DNA of 64,000 nucleotides from positions 124,001 through 188,000 of the forward strand of contig CAKQYU010000004.1 in the NCBI GenBank assembly GCA_934293575.1. The letters run 5' to 3'. The DNA is from an uncultured Lachnospiraceae bacterium (GTDB taxonomy: Bacteria > Bacillota > Clostridia > Lachnospirales > Lachnospiraceae). Position numbers and translations under genes: made by a program. Every line of letters begins with the position of its first letter. Position 1 is the stretch's first letter. This document shows positions 17,351-25,018 of the stretch, piece by piece. Under the pieces are notes generated by a model. The model made no database searches and was not told where the DNA came from. It saw nothing but the letters and a program-made list of their open reading frames with translations.

Positions 17351-18466
17351 ATGGAAAAAATAAAAGTATTGGTTGTTGAAGATTCCAGATTTTTTCGGGA
17401 ACTGCTGGTAAGGAATTTAAACGAGAATCCCGGCATTGAAGTAGTGGCAACTGCAAAGGATGCTTATGAGGCAGAGGATATGATAATCCGATATGAACCG
17501 GATGTAATGACACTGGATATAGAACTTCCGGGAATGAATGGGTTGGAGTTATTAAAAAAAATGATGTCACAGCATCCTATTCGTACAGTGGTGGTCAGTA
17601 CATTAAATGATAAAGTATTTGATGCAATCCGGGCAGGCGCAGTTGATTTTATTGCAAAGCCTCACGAGGGGGACCGTTCAAGGGTAGAAGATTTTGTAAA
17701 ATATGAACTGCCGGGGAAAATTAAAATTGCGGCAGCGGCGAGTCTGAAGGTTAAGGCAAAGATGCAACAGAATTGTCATCAGGATACAAAAGCTGCTGAT
17801 GAGGCAATTCATTGTACGGCTTATGATAAGAAAACGAAGACCCCGGATAGGAATGGAAAGGCAAAAAATGACAATCTGATTATAGCGATTGGTGCATCTA
17901 CAGGAGGAACGGAAGCCACCGCTGAGATTTTGAAGGGCTTTGGTTCGGATTTGCCGGGTATTGTAATTACGCAACATATGCCGGCGGGATTTACCCAGAT
18001 GTATGCACAGCGTTTAGATCGGAGAGCGGGATTGGATGTTCATGTGAAGGAAGCGGAACATGGAGATTTTATCCGACCGGGATATGTCTATGTGGCACCC
18101 GGAGGTGACCTGCAGATGAAGATTGCGAGGGCAAGCGGAGGATATCAGATTGTCCTTGAGAAAATGGGAAAGGTTAACGGACATTGTCCTTCTGTGGATG
18201 TACTGTTTCATTCGGTAGCGGAAGTGGCAGGAAGTAACAGTGTTGGCATCATTTTAACCGGTATGGGTGGAGATGGTGCAAAGGGATTGCTTGCTATGAG
18301 AAATGCCGGAGCGGGAACAATTGGACAGAATGAGGAAAGCTGTGTGGTATACGGTATGCCGAAGGTTGCCTATGAGATTGGTGCGGTGGAATACCAGGAG
18401 GATACTAAGAATATAGCAAAAAGAACCTATGGTCTGGTTCGACAGATGTATAAACGAGAACAATAA
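17351..18466 (+). CDS. cheB: Chemotaxis protein-glutamate methylesterase (CheB)
   Basis: Removes methyl groups from, and deamidates, chemotaxis receptors during adaptation. The 371-residue protein has an N-terminal receiver domain (Asp56 in TLDIELPGMNG, KP in IAKPHEG), a charged linker (~125-175), then the methylesterase domain with the triad Ser183 (IGASTGG), His209 (TQHMPAGFT) and Asp308 (TGMGGDGAKG). The start at 17351 is set by GGAGGA seven bases upstream; a TTG further 5' has no ribosome site. No cheR, cheA or cheW is adjacent, which is unusual, but a receptor gene lies ~19 kb away. A perfect bidirectional terminator follows. Confidence 0.95.
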   Translation: MEKIKVLVVEDSRFFRELLVRNLNENPGIEVVATAKDAYEAEDMIIRYEPDVMTLDIELPGMNGLELLKKMMSQHPIRTVVVSTLNDKVFDAIRAGAVDFIAKPHEGDRSRVEDFVKYELPGKIKIAAAASLKVKAKMQQNCHQDTKAADEAIHCTAYDKKTKTPDRNGKAKNDNLIIAIGASTGGTEATAEILKGFGSDLPGIVITQHMPAGFTQMYAQRLDRRAGLDVHVKEAEHGDFIRPGYVYVAPGGDLQMKIARASGGYQIVLEKMGKVNGHCPSVDVLFHSVAEVAGSNSVGIILTGMGGDGAKGLLAMRNAGAGTIGQNEESCVVYGMPKVAYEIGAVEYQEDTKNIAKRTYGLVRQMYKREQ

Positions 18467-18502
18467 AGAGGATGCATACACGGTTTTGTATGCATCCTCT
18501 TT
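18465..18502. terminator. Bidirectional terminator between cheB and the calcium-motif gene
   Basis: AAAGAGGATGCATACA (18465-18480) pairs perfectly with TGTATGCATCCTCTTT (18487-18502). T-rich tails lie on both sides, serving the two converging genes. Confidence 0.92.
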
Positions 18503-18504
18503 TG

Positions 18505-19629
18505 TCAGGCAACCTCGTTGGATTGTTTTTTTGTTGCAAAGTCAATTTGTTGTATGGTTCCGGCGTCCCCGGTTGATTCATGTAAGAACAATCCGGTTTT
18601 ACGGACCATTGCCAGCGTATCATTGGTTGCTAAATCATTATGGCTGAATTGTGTAGAAGCGGAACCTAAATAAATGGCACCGACATCTGCCTGTTTTAAA
18701 TCCATAAGTTTATCATTTCCGTTCTCATCTTTTGACCAGATTTTTAACTGGGAATAGATTGCATCATTTTCATCAATCCAGCCGTTACCGTCATCATCAT
18801 AGGCTGCAAGATCTTGAAAACCGTTACCGGATTTGGTTCCGAATAATTCACTTCCATCATCAATGATACCGTTTCCGTTTCTGTCGAGAGCGAGGAAACC
18901 GCTGCCGTTTGCCAATTGTGACATTTCTTCTTTTTTACCGTCACAATCCAAATCAAATAAAAATGTCTGGTCACTGATGGCTTCCGGTGCATCTTTTAGA
19001 TGGATGACCAAAGGATCCGTTAAAAGATATTCAACACTTTCATTTAAACTCTCGCTTGTTTCCATAAATGAACGGCTCATTTCCATAGATATATTGAAAT
19101 CAATGCTTCTGCCATCTTCTGTTTTTACACAACCGGTACTGGAAAATGTTGTATTTTCTGTTTCCGTATAAGTGATACTTGTAGATTCCTGTCTTGCCCA
19201 AAGTGCACCCGGTTGATTGGATGTACTTGTTAAATCCAAAATCGAACCGGAAGATATTCTTTGGTTATGTAAACCAAGTAATTGGTTACGGATACGTTCC
19301 ATGAAGGTTTCTATCTCACGGATTAGTTTTTCGTGCATTTCCTGTAAGGAAGTTTTTGTGCTTTCCAAAGATACATTATTATTTGCAAGATTGGAATATA
19401 AATCGGAAACAAGTGGTTGTTCGGATGTTTTATCCGAATTACGATAGTCATCGTAAAAGGAACCCTGATACACGTAATAGTTTTCCTTGTAAGAAAGCAA
19501 AAAAGCATTACTGTTTGTAACAGTTTGTCCTGTACTTAGGTTTGTTCTTTTGCTCACCTGTTTCACTTCTGTGCTGCTGCCGTAGGTTCTGTTCGAACCC
19601 ATGTTGATTGTGCTTGAGTTGATTTTCAT
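18505..19629 (-). CDS. Calcium-motif (EF-hand/RTX-like D-x-D-x-D/N-G) protein, function unknown
   Basis: A 374-residue protein with no Sec signal or membrane helix. The N-terminus (MKINSSTINMGSNRTYG) is rich in Ser, Thr and Asn; a coiled-coil-like stretch lies at ~90-120. The C-terminal half has several calcium-loop-like repeats: FDLDCDGKKEE (~225-235), LDRNGNGIIDDGSELFG (~248-264), YDDDGNGWIDENDA (~277-290) and SKDENGND (~299-306). The same LDRNGNG...ELFG layout occurs in large secreted calcium-binding proteins. The ribosome site AGGAAAGGG precedes the ATG. A sigma-28-like promoter upstream suggests co-regulation with late flagellar genes. Function is not known to me. Confidence 0.75.
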   Translation of the reverse strand: MKINSSTINMGSNRTYGSSTEVKQVSKRTNLSTGQTVTNSNAFLLSYKENYYVYQGSFYDDYRNSDKTSEQPLVSDLYSNLANNNVSLESTKTSLQEMHEKLIREIETFMERIRNQLLGLHNQRISSGSILDLTSTSNQPGALWARQESTSITYTETENTTFSSTGCVKTEDGRSIDFNISMEMSRSFMETSESLNESVEYLLTDPLVIHLKDAPEAISDQTFLFDLDCDGKKEEMSQLANGSGFLALDRNGNGIIDDGSELFGTKSGNGFQDLAAYDDDGNGWIDENDAIYSQLKIWSKDENGNDKLMDLKQADVGAIYLGSASTQFSHNDLATNDTLAMVRKTGLFLHESTGDAGTIQQIDFATKKQSNEVA

Positions 19630-19715
19630 AATTCTTCACCCTTTCCTGATTTTACCAGTCTAACCAAAATAAAGGGGTATATCTGTTAAATCAAGCACCG
19701 GTCTAACCAATTAAT

Positions 19716-19742
19716 ATATCGGAAACCGATTGGGAAAGATTA
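19716..19742 (-). promoter_or_regulatory. Candidate sigma-28 (FliA/SigD-type) promoter
   Basis: On the minus strand, TAATCTTT (19742-19735), an 11-bp spacer, then TCCGATAT (19723-19716). The FliA consensus is TAAAGTTT-N11-GCCGATAA, so each box matches at 6 of 8 positions with exact spacing. The predicted start is near 19708, about 80 bases before the calcium-motif gene. Confidence 0.5.
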
Positions 19743-19752
19743 AGATAAAACA

Positions 19753-19786
19753 TGCAAAAACCGACGGTAAAATAGCAATTTTTGCA
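19753..19786 (+). repeat. Inverted repeat upstream of TMK-like gene
   Basis: TGCAAAAA (19753-19760) pairs exactly with TTTTTGCA (19779-19786), followed directly by GGAGGG, an orphan Shine-Dalgarno-like sequence with no start codon at useful distance. Role unknown. The rest of the 245-bp gap holds the minus-strand sigma-28-like promoter. Confidence 0.4.
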
Positions 19787-19874
19787 GGAGGGATAGAAAA
19801 GAAAAAAAGAATCATATATACTAATGAAAGTGGAATTATGTGTAGTCAGGATAGAGATACAGGGAGATAGAATT

Positions 19875-20477
19875 ATGAAACAGAACAACGAGAACGGTTT
19901 TTTTGTTGCAGTCGATGCACAAGAGAATATGAAAAAAGACAGGATTGTTCAGCTGCTTTATGAAAGATTGATTTCCGATAAAAAACAGGTGTATATTACG
20001 GAAGAACCAACACAGTCCGGTATGGGAAAATTGATAAGGGAGAATACAGGGGATATCAGCGGCTATGAACTTGCCTGCCTGATGGCGGCAGACCGGTATG
20101 CACATATCCGGAATGAAATTATTCCTCATTTAAAAGAGGCAGAGGTTGTGATTACAAACCAATATATATTATCTTCTCTCGTCCGACAGGAAAAGGATGA
20201 AATTAAGGAGCAATATACCGTGGAGATTAATCACAATATATTAAAGCCGGATTTACAGGTTGTTATTATGGACAGACCTGTAAATATGGAGGAACGGTTG
20301 ATGACAAGGGATAAACTTTTAGAAATACGGGAAGCAAATGCGGGGCAGGAAAATTATATTAATACGCTTCGTGCTGCCCAGATTTTGGAGCAGTTAAATA
20401 TTCCGGTTGCTTATATGAACGGCAATGAATCAGATGAAGAACTGGTTGATAAAATTATTGCATTGTTACCTTGTTAG
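19875..20477 (+). CDS. Thymidylate kinase-like protein with degenerate P-loop
   Basis: A 200-residue protein that aligns with dTMP kinase along its length: ITEEPTQSGMGKLIREN stands where TREPGGT...IR is normal, ACLMAADRYAHI matches the lid-side AADR-x-x-H motif, and VVITNQYILSSLVRQ matches the DRY-x-x-SSLAYQ segment with DR replaced by NQ. The N-terminal P-loop that should read GxDGSGKST is DAQENMKKDR, so the glycines are gone. Nucleotide phosphorylation is therefore doubtful; a canonical tmk is expected elsewhere. The start at 19875 follows AGGGAGATAG; the frame is open 17 codons further 5' without a ribosome site. Confidence 0.7.
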   Translation: MKQNNENGFFVAVDAQENMKKDRIVQLLYERLISDKKQVYITEEPTQSGMGKLIRENTGDISGYELACLMAADRYAHIRNEIIPHLKEAEVVITNQYILSSLVRQEKDEIKEQYTVEINHNILKPDLQVVIMDRPVNMEERLMTRDKLLEIREANAGQENYINTLRAAQILEQLNIPVAYMNGNESDEELVDKIIALLPC

Positions 20478-20506
20478 TTTACAAAATGAGAAATTGTCAG
20501 TATAAT
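20478..20506 (+). promoter_or_regulatory. Promoter of tgt-yajC
   Basis: TTTACA (20478-20483), 17-bp spacer, TATAAT (20501-20506), starting directly after the TMK-like stop codon. Predicted start ~20513. Confidence 0.75.
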
Positions 20507-20542
20507 AAGAACCAATGCTTATAACAGAACGAGGTTTAAATA

Positions 20543-21673
20543 ATGTATAAAGTTATAAAAAAGGATGGAAATGCAAAAAGAGCTATCTTTGAAACAGTTC
20601 ATGGAACGGTTCAGACTCCGGTATTTATGAATGTTGGAACGATTGCGGCAATTAAGGGTGCGGTAGCAACAACCGATTTGCAGGAGATTGGAACGCAGAT
20701 TGAGTTATCGAATACTTATCATTTGCATGTGAGACCGGGTGATGAGGTTGTGAAAAAATTGGGAGGTCTTCACAAATTTATGAATTGGGATAAACCGATT
20801 TTGACGGATTCCGGTGGATTTCAGGTATTTTCTCTGGCGGGATTGCGCAAAATTAAAGAAGAGGGTGTATATTTTAATTCTCATATCGATGGACATAAAA
20901 TCTTTATGGGACCGGAAGAAAGTATGCAGATTCAGTCCAATTTGGCATCTACGGTAGCAATGGCATTTGATGAGTGTGCGCCGGCGTTAGCACAACGGGA
21001 TTATGTGGAAAAATCCGTGAATCGTACAACCAGATGGCTGGAACGATGTAAGAAAGAGATGATACGTCTCAATTCTCTTGAGGATACAATTAATAAGAAT
21101 CAGATGTTATTTGGAATAAATCAGGGGGCTATTTATAAGGATATTCGTATTGAACATGCAAAGAGAATATCAGAGTTTGATCTGGATGGTTATGCCATCG
21201 GTGGACTGGCGGTCGGAGAGACTCATGAAGAAATGTATCATATTATAGAGGAAACGGTGCCATATTTACCGGAGGGTAAACCAACATATCTGATGGGAGT
21301 AGGAACACCTGCCAATATTTTAGAGTCGGTAGAACGTGGCGTGGATTTCTTTGACTGTGTATATCCAAGCCGGAACGGACGACATGGGCACGTATATACA
21401 AACCACGGAAAACTGAATCTGTTTAATGCAAAATATGAATTGGATGCCAGACCAATATCGGAGGAATGTACCTGCCCGGCTTGTAGAAACTACTCAAGGG
21501 CTTATATCAGACATTTGTTAAAAGCAAAAGAAATGCTTGGAATGCGCCTTTGTGTCTTGCATAATTTGAATTTTTATAATAATATGATGAGTGAGATTCG
21601 CAATGCCATTGAGGAGGGTCGCTATAGTGAGTATAAAAAAATGCGATTAGATGGATTTGCACAGGGAGAATAG
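20543..21673 (+). CDS. tgt: tRNA-guanine transglycosylase
   Basis: Exchanges guanine for a queuine precursor at position 34 of GUN-anticodon tRNAs. The 376-residue TIM-barrel enzyme has LTDSGGFQVFSLA (substrate-base pocket Asp), GINQGAIYKDIR, GGLAVGE, the catalytic Asp in FFDCVYPSRNGRHG and the zinc ligands CTCPACRNYS plus a downstream His. The ribosome site is weak (GAGG). The downstream pairing with yajC, 26 nt apart, is the conserved tgt-yajC arrangement. No queuosine synthesis genes are in the window. Confidence 0.97.
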   Translation: MYKVIKKDGNAKRAIFETVHGTVQTPVFMNVGTIAAIKGAVATTDLQEIGTQIELSNTYHLHVRPGDEVVKKLGGLHKFMNWDKPILTDSGGFQVFSLAGLRKIKEEGVYFNSHIDGHKIFMGPEESMQIQSNLASTVAMAFDECAPALAQRDYVEKSVNRTTRWLERCKKEMIRLNSLEDTINKNQMLFGINQGAIYKDIRIEHAKRISEFDLDGYAIGGLAVGETHEEMYHIIEETVPYLPEGKPTYLMGVGTPANILESVERGVDFFDCVYPSRNGRHGHVYTNHGKLNLFNAKYELDARPISEECTCPACRNYSRAYIRHLLKAKEMLGMRLCVLHNLNFYNNMMSEIRNAIEEGRYSEYKKMRLDGFAQGE

Positions 21674-21699
21674 AATTAATAAAAAAAGGAGATTTTAGT

Positions 21700-22032
21700 A
21701 TGTATTCAATGATTTTAGAGTCATCATCAAAAGCTGCCGGAGGTTCTTTAGCAGCAACTGCAATCATGGTTGTTGTCTGGATTGCGTTTATGTATTTTAT
21801 TTTAATGCGTCCACAGAAGAAGCAGCAGAAGCAGTTAGATGAGCTTCGTAATTCTATTAAACCGGGAGATAATATCATGACAACCGGTGGATTTTATGGT
21901 GTGGTATTAGATATTGTAGACGATACCGTAATTGTGGAATTTGGTAACAACAAGAATTGTCGTATTCCAATGCATAAGAATGCTATTGCTGAGGTTGATA
22001 GAGAAGAAGATACCAAATCAGATGAGAAATAA
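21700..22032 (+). CDS. yajC: Preprotein translocase subunit YajC
   Basis: Small single-span membrane protein (110 residues) of the SecDF-YajC complex assisting protein export. The membrane helix spans ~residues 17-38 and ends in the family hallmark FILMRPQKKQQKQ. The cytoplasmic part has LRNSIKPGDNIMTTGGFYGVV, a typical YajC fold. The AAAAAAGGAG ribosome site is good. Position directly after tgt supports the call. secD/secF are not in the window. Confidence 0.96.
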   Translation: MYSMILESSSKAAGGSLAATAIMVVVWIAFMYFILMRPQKKQQKQLDELRNSIKPGDNIMTTGGFYGVVLDIVDDTVIVEFGNNKNCRIPMHKNAIAEVDREEDTKSDEK

Positions 22033-22050
22033 TTAAAAATTGAAAAATGG

Positions 22051-22083
22051 ACGTTGCAGGTAGATGCCTGTAACGTTTTTTTT
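22051..22083 (+). terminator. Terminator after yajC
   Basis: ACGTTGCAGG (22051-22060) pairs with CCTGTAACGT (22067-22076) with one G-U pair, followed by eight T residues. Confidence 0.92.
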
Positions 22084-22132
22084 GACCAATTTTATGCTCT
22101 TCTTTTTTATTCGATACAAAACCTCCAGACGA

Positions 22133-22152
22133 AAATGTCAAAATTGGCATTT
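22133..22152. promoter_or_regulatory. Imperfect 20-bp palindrome upstream of LytTR regulator
   Basis: AAATGTCAA-AA-TTGGCATTT matches its reverse complement at 16 of 20 positions. It lies ~80 bp upstream of the LytTR gene and could be its autoregulatory operator. A role is inferred from position only. Confidence 0.4.
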
Positions 22153-22234
22153 GGGTATTTTAATGAAATTTTTTTGTGATACACTCTTTGTAGAGGAAAA
22201 CGGAATACAGCTTTATGTAAAAGGGGAGGCAGAG

Positions 22235-22984
22235 ATGTTTCATATAGTTATTTGTGATGATGAAGAAGTATTTATCAATTATTTTAAAGAATTAATCTTG
22301 GAATCGGGGATAAATGAGGACGAAGTATTATTTTATACATATGCATCCGGTGAGGAATTTATTAAAAACATTAGTTGGGTTAAATGCTGTGATTTACTCA
22401 TCTTGGATATGCAAATGAAAAAATATGATGGACAGCAGACAGCACAATTGTTCCGGGAAAGATTTCCAAAGTCATTATTGGTATTTTGCTCGGGAGAACG
22501 AACCCCTACATTTGAAACCTTTAAGGTAATGCCATTTCGTTACCTGTCAAAAGAATATGGCAGGGAAGAAATGAAGGAGGAAATGGGACCGATTATCACG
22601 GAAATGCGATTGCGAAAGAATTTGGTCATGCTGGCCGCAAAGCATGAAAAAGATACTATCCTTATTGATCCGGACGACGTATTGTATATTGAAAATTACA
22701 GATACGGAAGTATTATACATGTGCTGACTCTAAATGAGGACGGCGAAAATACATATATAACGAGAGAGAAACCTTCTCAGCTGATTCAACGCCTTGCAAA
22801 CCTTGGTTTTGAATATGCACATAACAGTTATATTGTGAATTTGAATCATGTAGCCAGATTGTTAACGAATGGAGAGGTTGTTCTTGTAAATGGAGAGTCT
22901 TTGAAAGTATCACGCTCCAAAAAGAAAAATTTTAAAACTGCCCTTCTTAACTGGGTAAGCAGAAAACATCTTACCAGTCTATAA
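22235..22984 (+). CDS. LytTR-family response regulator (AgrA/ComE-like)
   Basis: A 249-residue regulator. The receiver domain has CDDEE acidic residues and the phospho-acceptor Asp58 in LLILDMQMKKYDG. The C-terminal LytTR DNA-binding domain runs from ~residue 142 (ILIDPDDVLYIEN) to AHNSYIVNLNHVARL and LKVSRSKKKNF. The start at 22235 follows GGGGAGG; the frame is open further upstream but runs into the yajC terminator. No LytS/AgrC-type sensor is adjacent, so its kinase and signal are unknown. It converges with the Xer recombinase gene, the two coding ends overlapping by six bases. Confidence 0.9.
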   Translation: MFHIVICDDEEVFINYFKELILESGINEDEVLFYTYASGEEFIKNISWVKCCDLLILDMQMKKYDGQQTAQLFRERFPKSLLVFCSGERTPTFETFKVMPFRYLSKEYGREEMKEEMGPIITEMRLRKNLVMLAAKHEKDTILIDPDDVLYIENYRYGSIIHVLTLNEDGENTYITREKPSQLIQRLANLGFEYAHNSYIVNLNHVARLLTNGEVVLVNGESLKVSRSKKKNFKTALLNWVSRKHLTSL

Positions 22985-23896
22985 CCGGAAGGATTTTCTT
23001 GGATGCTTGTTTGTCAAAATATCCCGTTGTTTTGCCATAGCAACATGTGTATAGATTTCTGTAATATTTATGGAACTGTGTCCCAGAATTTCCTGTATAT
23101 AGCGGATGTCAACATCCGCTTCTAACAAGCAGGTGGCAAAGGTGTGACGGAACATATGAGGAGTGATATGTAAATCAATGGAAGCAAGACAGGTATATTT
23201 ATGAATCATTCTGCGTACAGACTGATCTGAAAGTGCAGTTCCGTTTTGGTTGGCAAAAAAATGATTGCAGCTATCAATTTGTTGTAAAAATGTATTTTGA
23301 TACTTGATTAGAATATTAGCAACATCATCATTTCCGATTTGTACTTTGCGTTGTTTTGCCCCCTTTCCATAGATGAGAATGGTTCTTTCGTATAAATTTA
23401 CGTTTTCTTTTGTCAGGGAACAAAGCTCCGATATACGGATTCCGGTTGCAAATAAAAGCTCTATAACAGCAATATCCCGTAAAGCATTTTTCTTTTGATA
23501 GGATGTTTTTGCATTTTCATAATGCGAATAAATAGTGGATAAAAAAGATTCTACAATATATAGCGGGATTGTTTTTGGAAGGATAACAGGTTCCCGAAAT
23601 TTTATATGGATTTTATTAAAAGGATTCATGGTTATAAAATCTTTATATTCCAAATAATGAAAAAAAGCTTTCACGGAAGCAACTTTTCTTTTTACTGTTT
23701 TTGGTTTATATGTTTGATGAAGGGTGGCAATGTAGGATTCCAGTGTATCCGGAGTGATAGCCTGTATTGAAGCAGAGAAGTATTGCGAAAATTGTCTTAA
23801 ATCAATACGATAGGATTTGACTGTTTTGACATCCAGCCTTTTTTGTGTTTCACAGTAGTTTAAATACATTTTAATAAGATTTTGTAAATCGTTCAT
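22979..23896 (-). CDS. Tyrosine recombinase, XerC/XerD type
   Basis: A 305-residue site-specific recombinase. The N-terminal core-binding domain covers ~1-90 (SAM-like). The catalytic domain holds the full set: Arg154 (ATGIRISEL), Lys178 (YGKGAKQRK), His247-x-x-Arg250 (HMFRH), His273 (LGHSS) and nucleophile Tyr282 (IYTHV). Length and layout match chromosomal Xer proteins or small Xer-like integrases. The start at 23896 follows AAGGAGAGCAATCC. It is monocistronic on the minus strand. No phage or transposon gene is nearby, so chromosome dimer resolution or a local switch are both possible. Confidence 0.88.
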   Translation of the reverse strand: MNDLQNLIKMYLNYCETQKRLDVKTVKSYRIDLRQFSQYFSASIQAITPDTLESYIATLHQTYKPKTVKRKVASVKAFFHYLEYKDFITMNPFNKIHIKFREPVILPKTIPLYIVESFLSTIYSHYENAKTSYQKKNALRDIAVIELLFATGIRISELCSLTKENVNLYERTILIYGKGAKQRKVQIGNDDVANILIKYQNTFLQQIDSCNHFFANQNGTALSDQSVRRMIHKYTCLASIDLHITPHMFRHTFATCLLEADVDIRYIQEILGHSSINITEIYTHVAMAKQRDILTNKHPRKSFRL

Positions 23897-24075
23897 GGAT
23901 TGCTCTCCTTTTAAATTTTTATAAAAGAATATCATAAATAATGAAATAAAGATGGTTCAATAAATCAAATATGTAAAGGTTGTCGTTTTCATTTCTTAAA
24001 GGTTTTAACATATTTCCTCAAGGTAAAATTACATTAGGAAAATCACATAAAATGAGCAGGATATCAGTAAAGCAA

Positions 24076-24104
24076 TTGACTTTACCGTATTAAACTGTTA
24101 CTAT
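24076..24104 (+). promoter_or_regulatory. Promoter of amino-acid ABC operon
   Basis: TTGACT (24076-24081), 17-bp spacer, TACTAT (24099-24104). The predicted start near 24111 falls inside the first arm of the following hairpin. The rest of the 274-bp gap back to the recombinase shows nothing else I can name. Confidence 0.65.
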
Positions 24105-24108
24105 GGTA

Positions 24109-24148
24109 GCGTGTTTGATGCTATAAACAATCAGACACGCTTTTATTA
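24109..24148 (+). promoter_or_regulatory. Leader hairpin or operator before amino-acid ABC operon
   Basis: GCGTGTTTGAT (24109-24119) pairs with ATCAGACACGC (24130-24140), 11 bp with one G-U pair, followed by TTTTATTA. It sits at the predicted transcription start. It could be a repressor operator, a 5' stabilising stem, or a leader attenuator. Confidence 0.6.
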
Positions 24149-24170
24149 TACAAATCGGGAGGAAATGAAT

Positions 24171-24953
24171 ATGAAAAAATTAATCGCAATGATGCTGGTA
24201 GCAGTAATGGGATTGTGTATGGTTGGTTGTGGAAGCGGCAAATCAGATAGTGATATGGCTTATGTAAAGGATAAGGGAACACTGGTTGTTGGTGTTACGG
24301 ATTTTGAGCCAATGGATTATAAGGATGACGATGGCAATTGGATTGGATTTGATGCGGATATGGCATCTGCTTTTGCAAAGAGCTTGGGAGTAGATGTTGA
24401 ATTTGTAGAAATTGATTGGGACAATAAGATTATGGAATTGGATGGAAAGACAGTTGACTGTGTATGGAACGGTATGACACTTACAGATGAGGTTACCAGT
24501 TCTATGGCATGTTCAAATGCATATTGTAATAATGCACAGGTTGTTATTGTACCAAAGGATAAGGCAGACCAGTATCAGTCAAAGGAAAGTCTGAAAGATC
24601 TTACTTTTGCGGTTGAAGCCGGTAGTGCGGGAGAGACTGAGGTAAGTGCATTGGATTTAAATTATACAGCTGTTAAAACACAGGCAGATGCATTGATGGA
24701 AGTGGCAGCCGGAACTTCTGATGCAGCGGTAATTGACTCATTAATGGCAGCCGCTATGGTTGGAGAAGGAACAGGTTATGAGAATCTTACTTATACCATC
24801 GGTCTTAATAGTGAAGAGTATGGTGTAGGATTCCGTAAGGATTCAGATTTGGTAGAAGCATTAAATCAGTTCTTTACCGATAGCTATAATGATGGCAGTT
24901 TAAAGAAATGTGCTGAGAAATATAAAGTACAGGCAGCCCTTTGTGAACAGTAA
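24171..24953 (+). CDS. Amino-acid ABC transporter substrate-binding lipoprotein
   Basis: A 260-residue family 3 solute-binding protein tethered to the outer face of the membrane. The signal peptide ends in the lipobox MVGC with Cys20 as lipidated residue. The mature part has KDKGTLVVGVTDFEPMDYKD, WIGFDADMASAFAKSLG and VDCVWNGMTLTDE, all typical of polar amino-acid binders. The acidic pocket cannot be read for ligand specificity. The start at 24171 follows GGGAGGAAATGAAT. It is the first gene of a three-gene importer with the permease (65 nt downstream) and ATPase. Confidence 0.95.
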   Translation: MKKLIAMMLVAVMGLCMVGCGSGKSDSDMAYVKDKGTLVVGVTDFEPMDYKDDDGNWIGFDADMASAFAKSLGVDVEFVEIDWDNKIMELDGKTVDCVWNGMTLTDEVTSSMACSNAYCNNAQVVIVPKDKADQYQSKESLKDLTFAVEAGSAGETEVSALDLNYTAVKTQADALMEVAAGTSDAAVIDSLMAAAMVGEGTGYENLTYTIGLNSEEYGVGFRKDSDLVEALNQFFTDSYNDGSLKKCAEKYKVQAALCEQ

Positions 24954-25018
24954 AATGAATTTACTATAGGGATAAATATACAAGAAGTATTTAATTGATA
25001 CATAGAGAGAAATTGATT

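Noticed and set aside
22979..22984. Overlapping stop codons of the LytTR and recombinase genes as a regulatory signal
   Set aside because: A six-base convergent overlap is common in compact genomes and shows no hairpin or other structure.
24109..24140. dif-like site for the Xer recombinase
   Set aside because: Arms are 11 bp, but the spacer is 10 bp instead of ~6 and the sequence does not resemble the Firmicute dif consensus. Kept only as a weak alternative in a finding.
24076..24170. T-box or amino-acid riboswitch before the amino-acid importer
   Set aside because: The leader is too short and lacks T-box or known aptamer motifs; only a simple hairpin is present.
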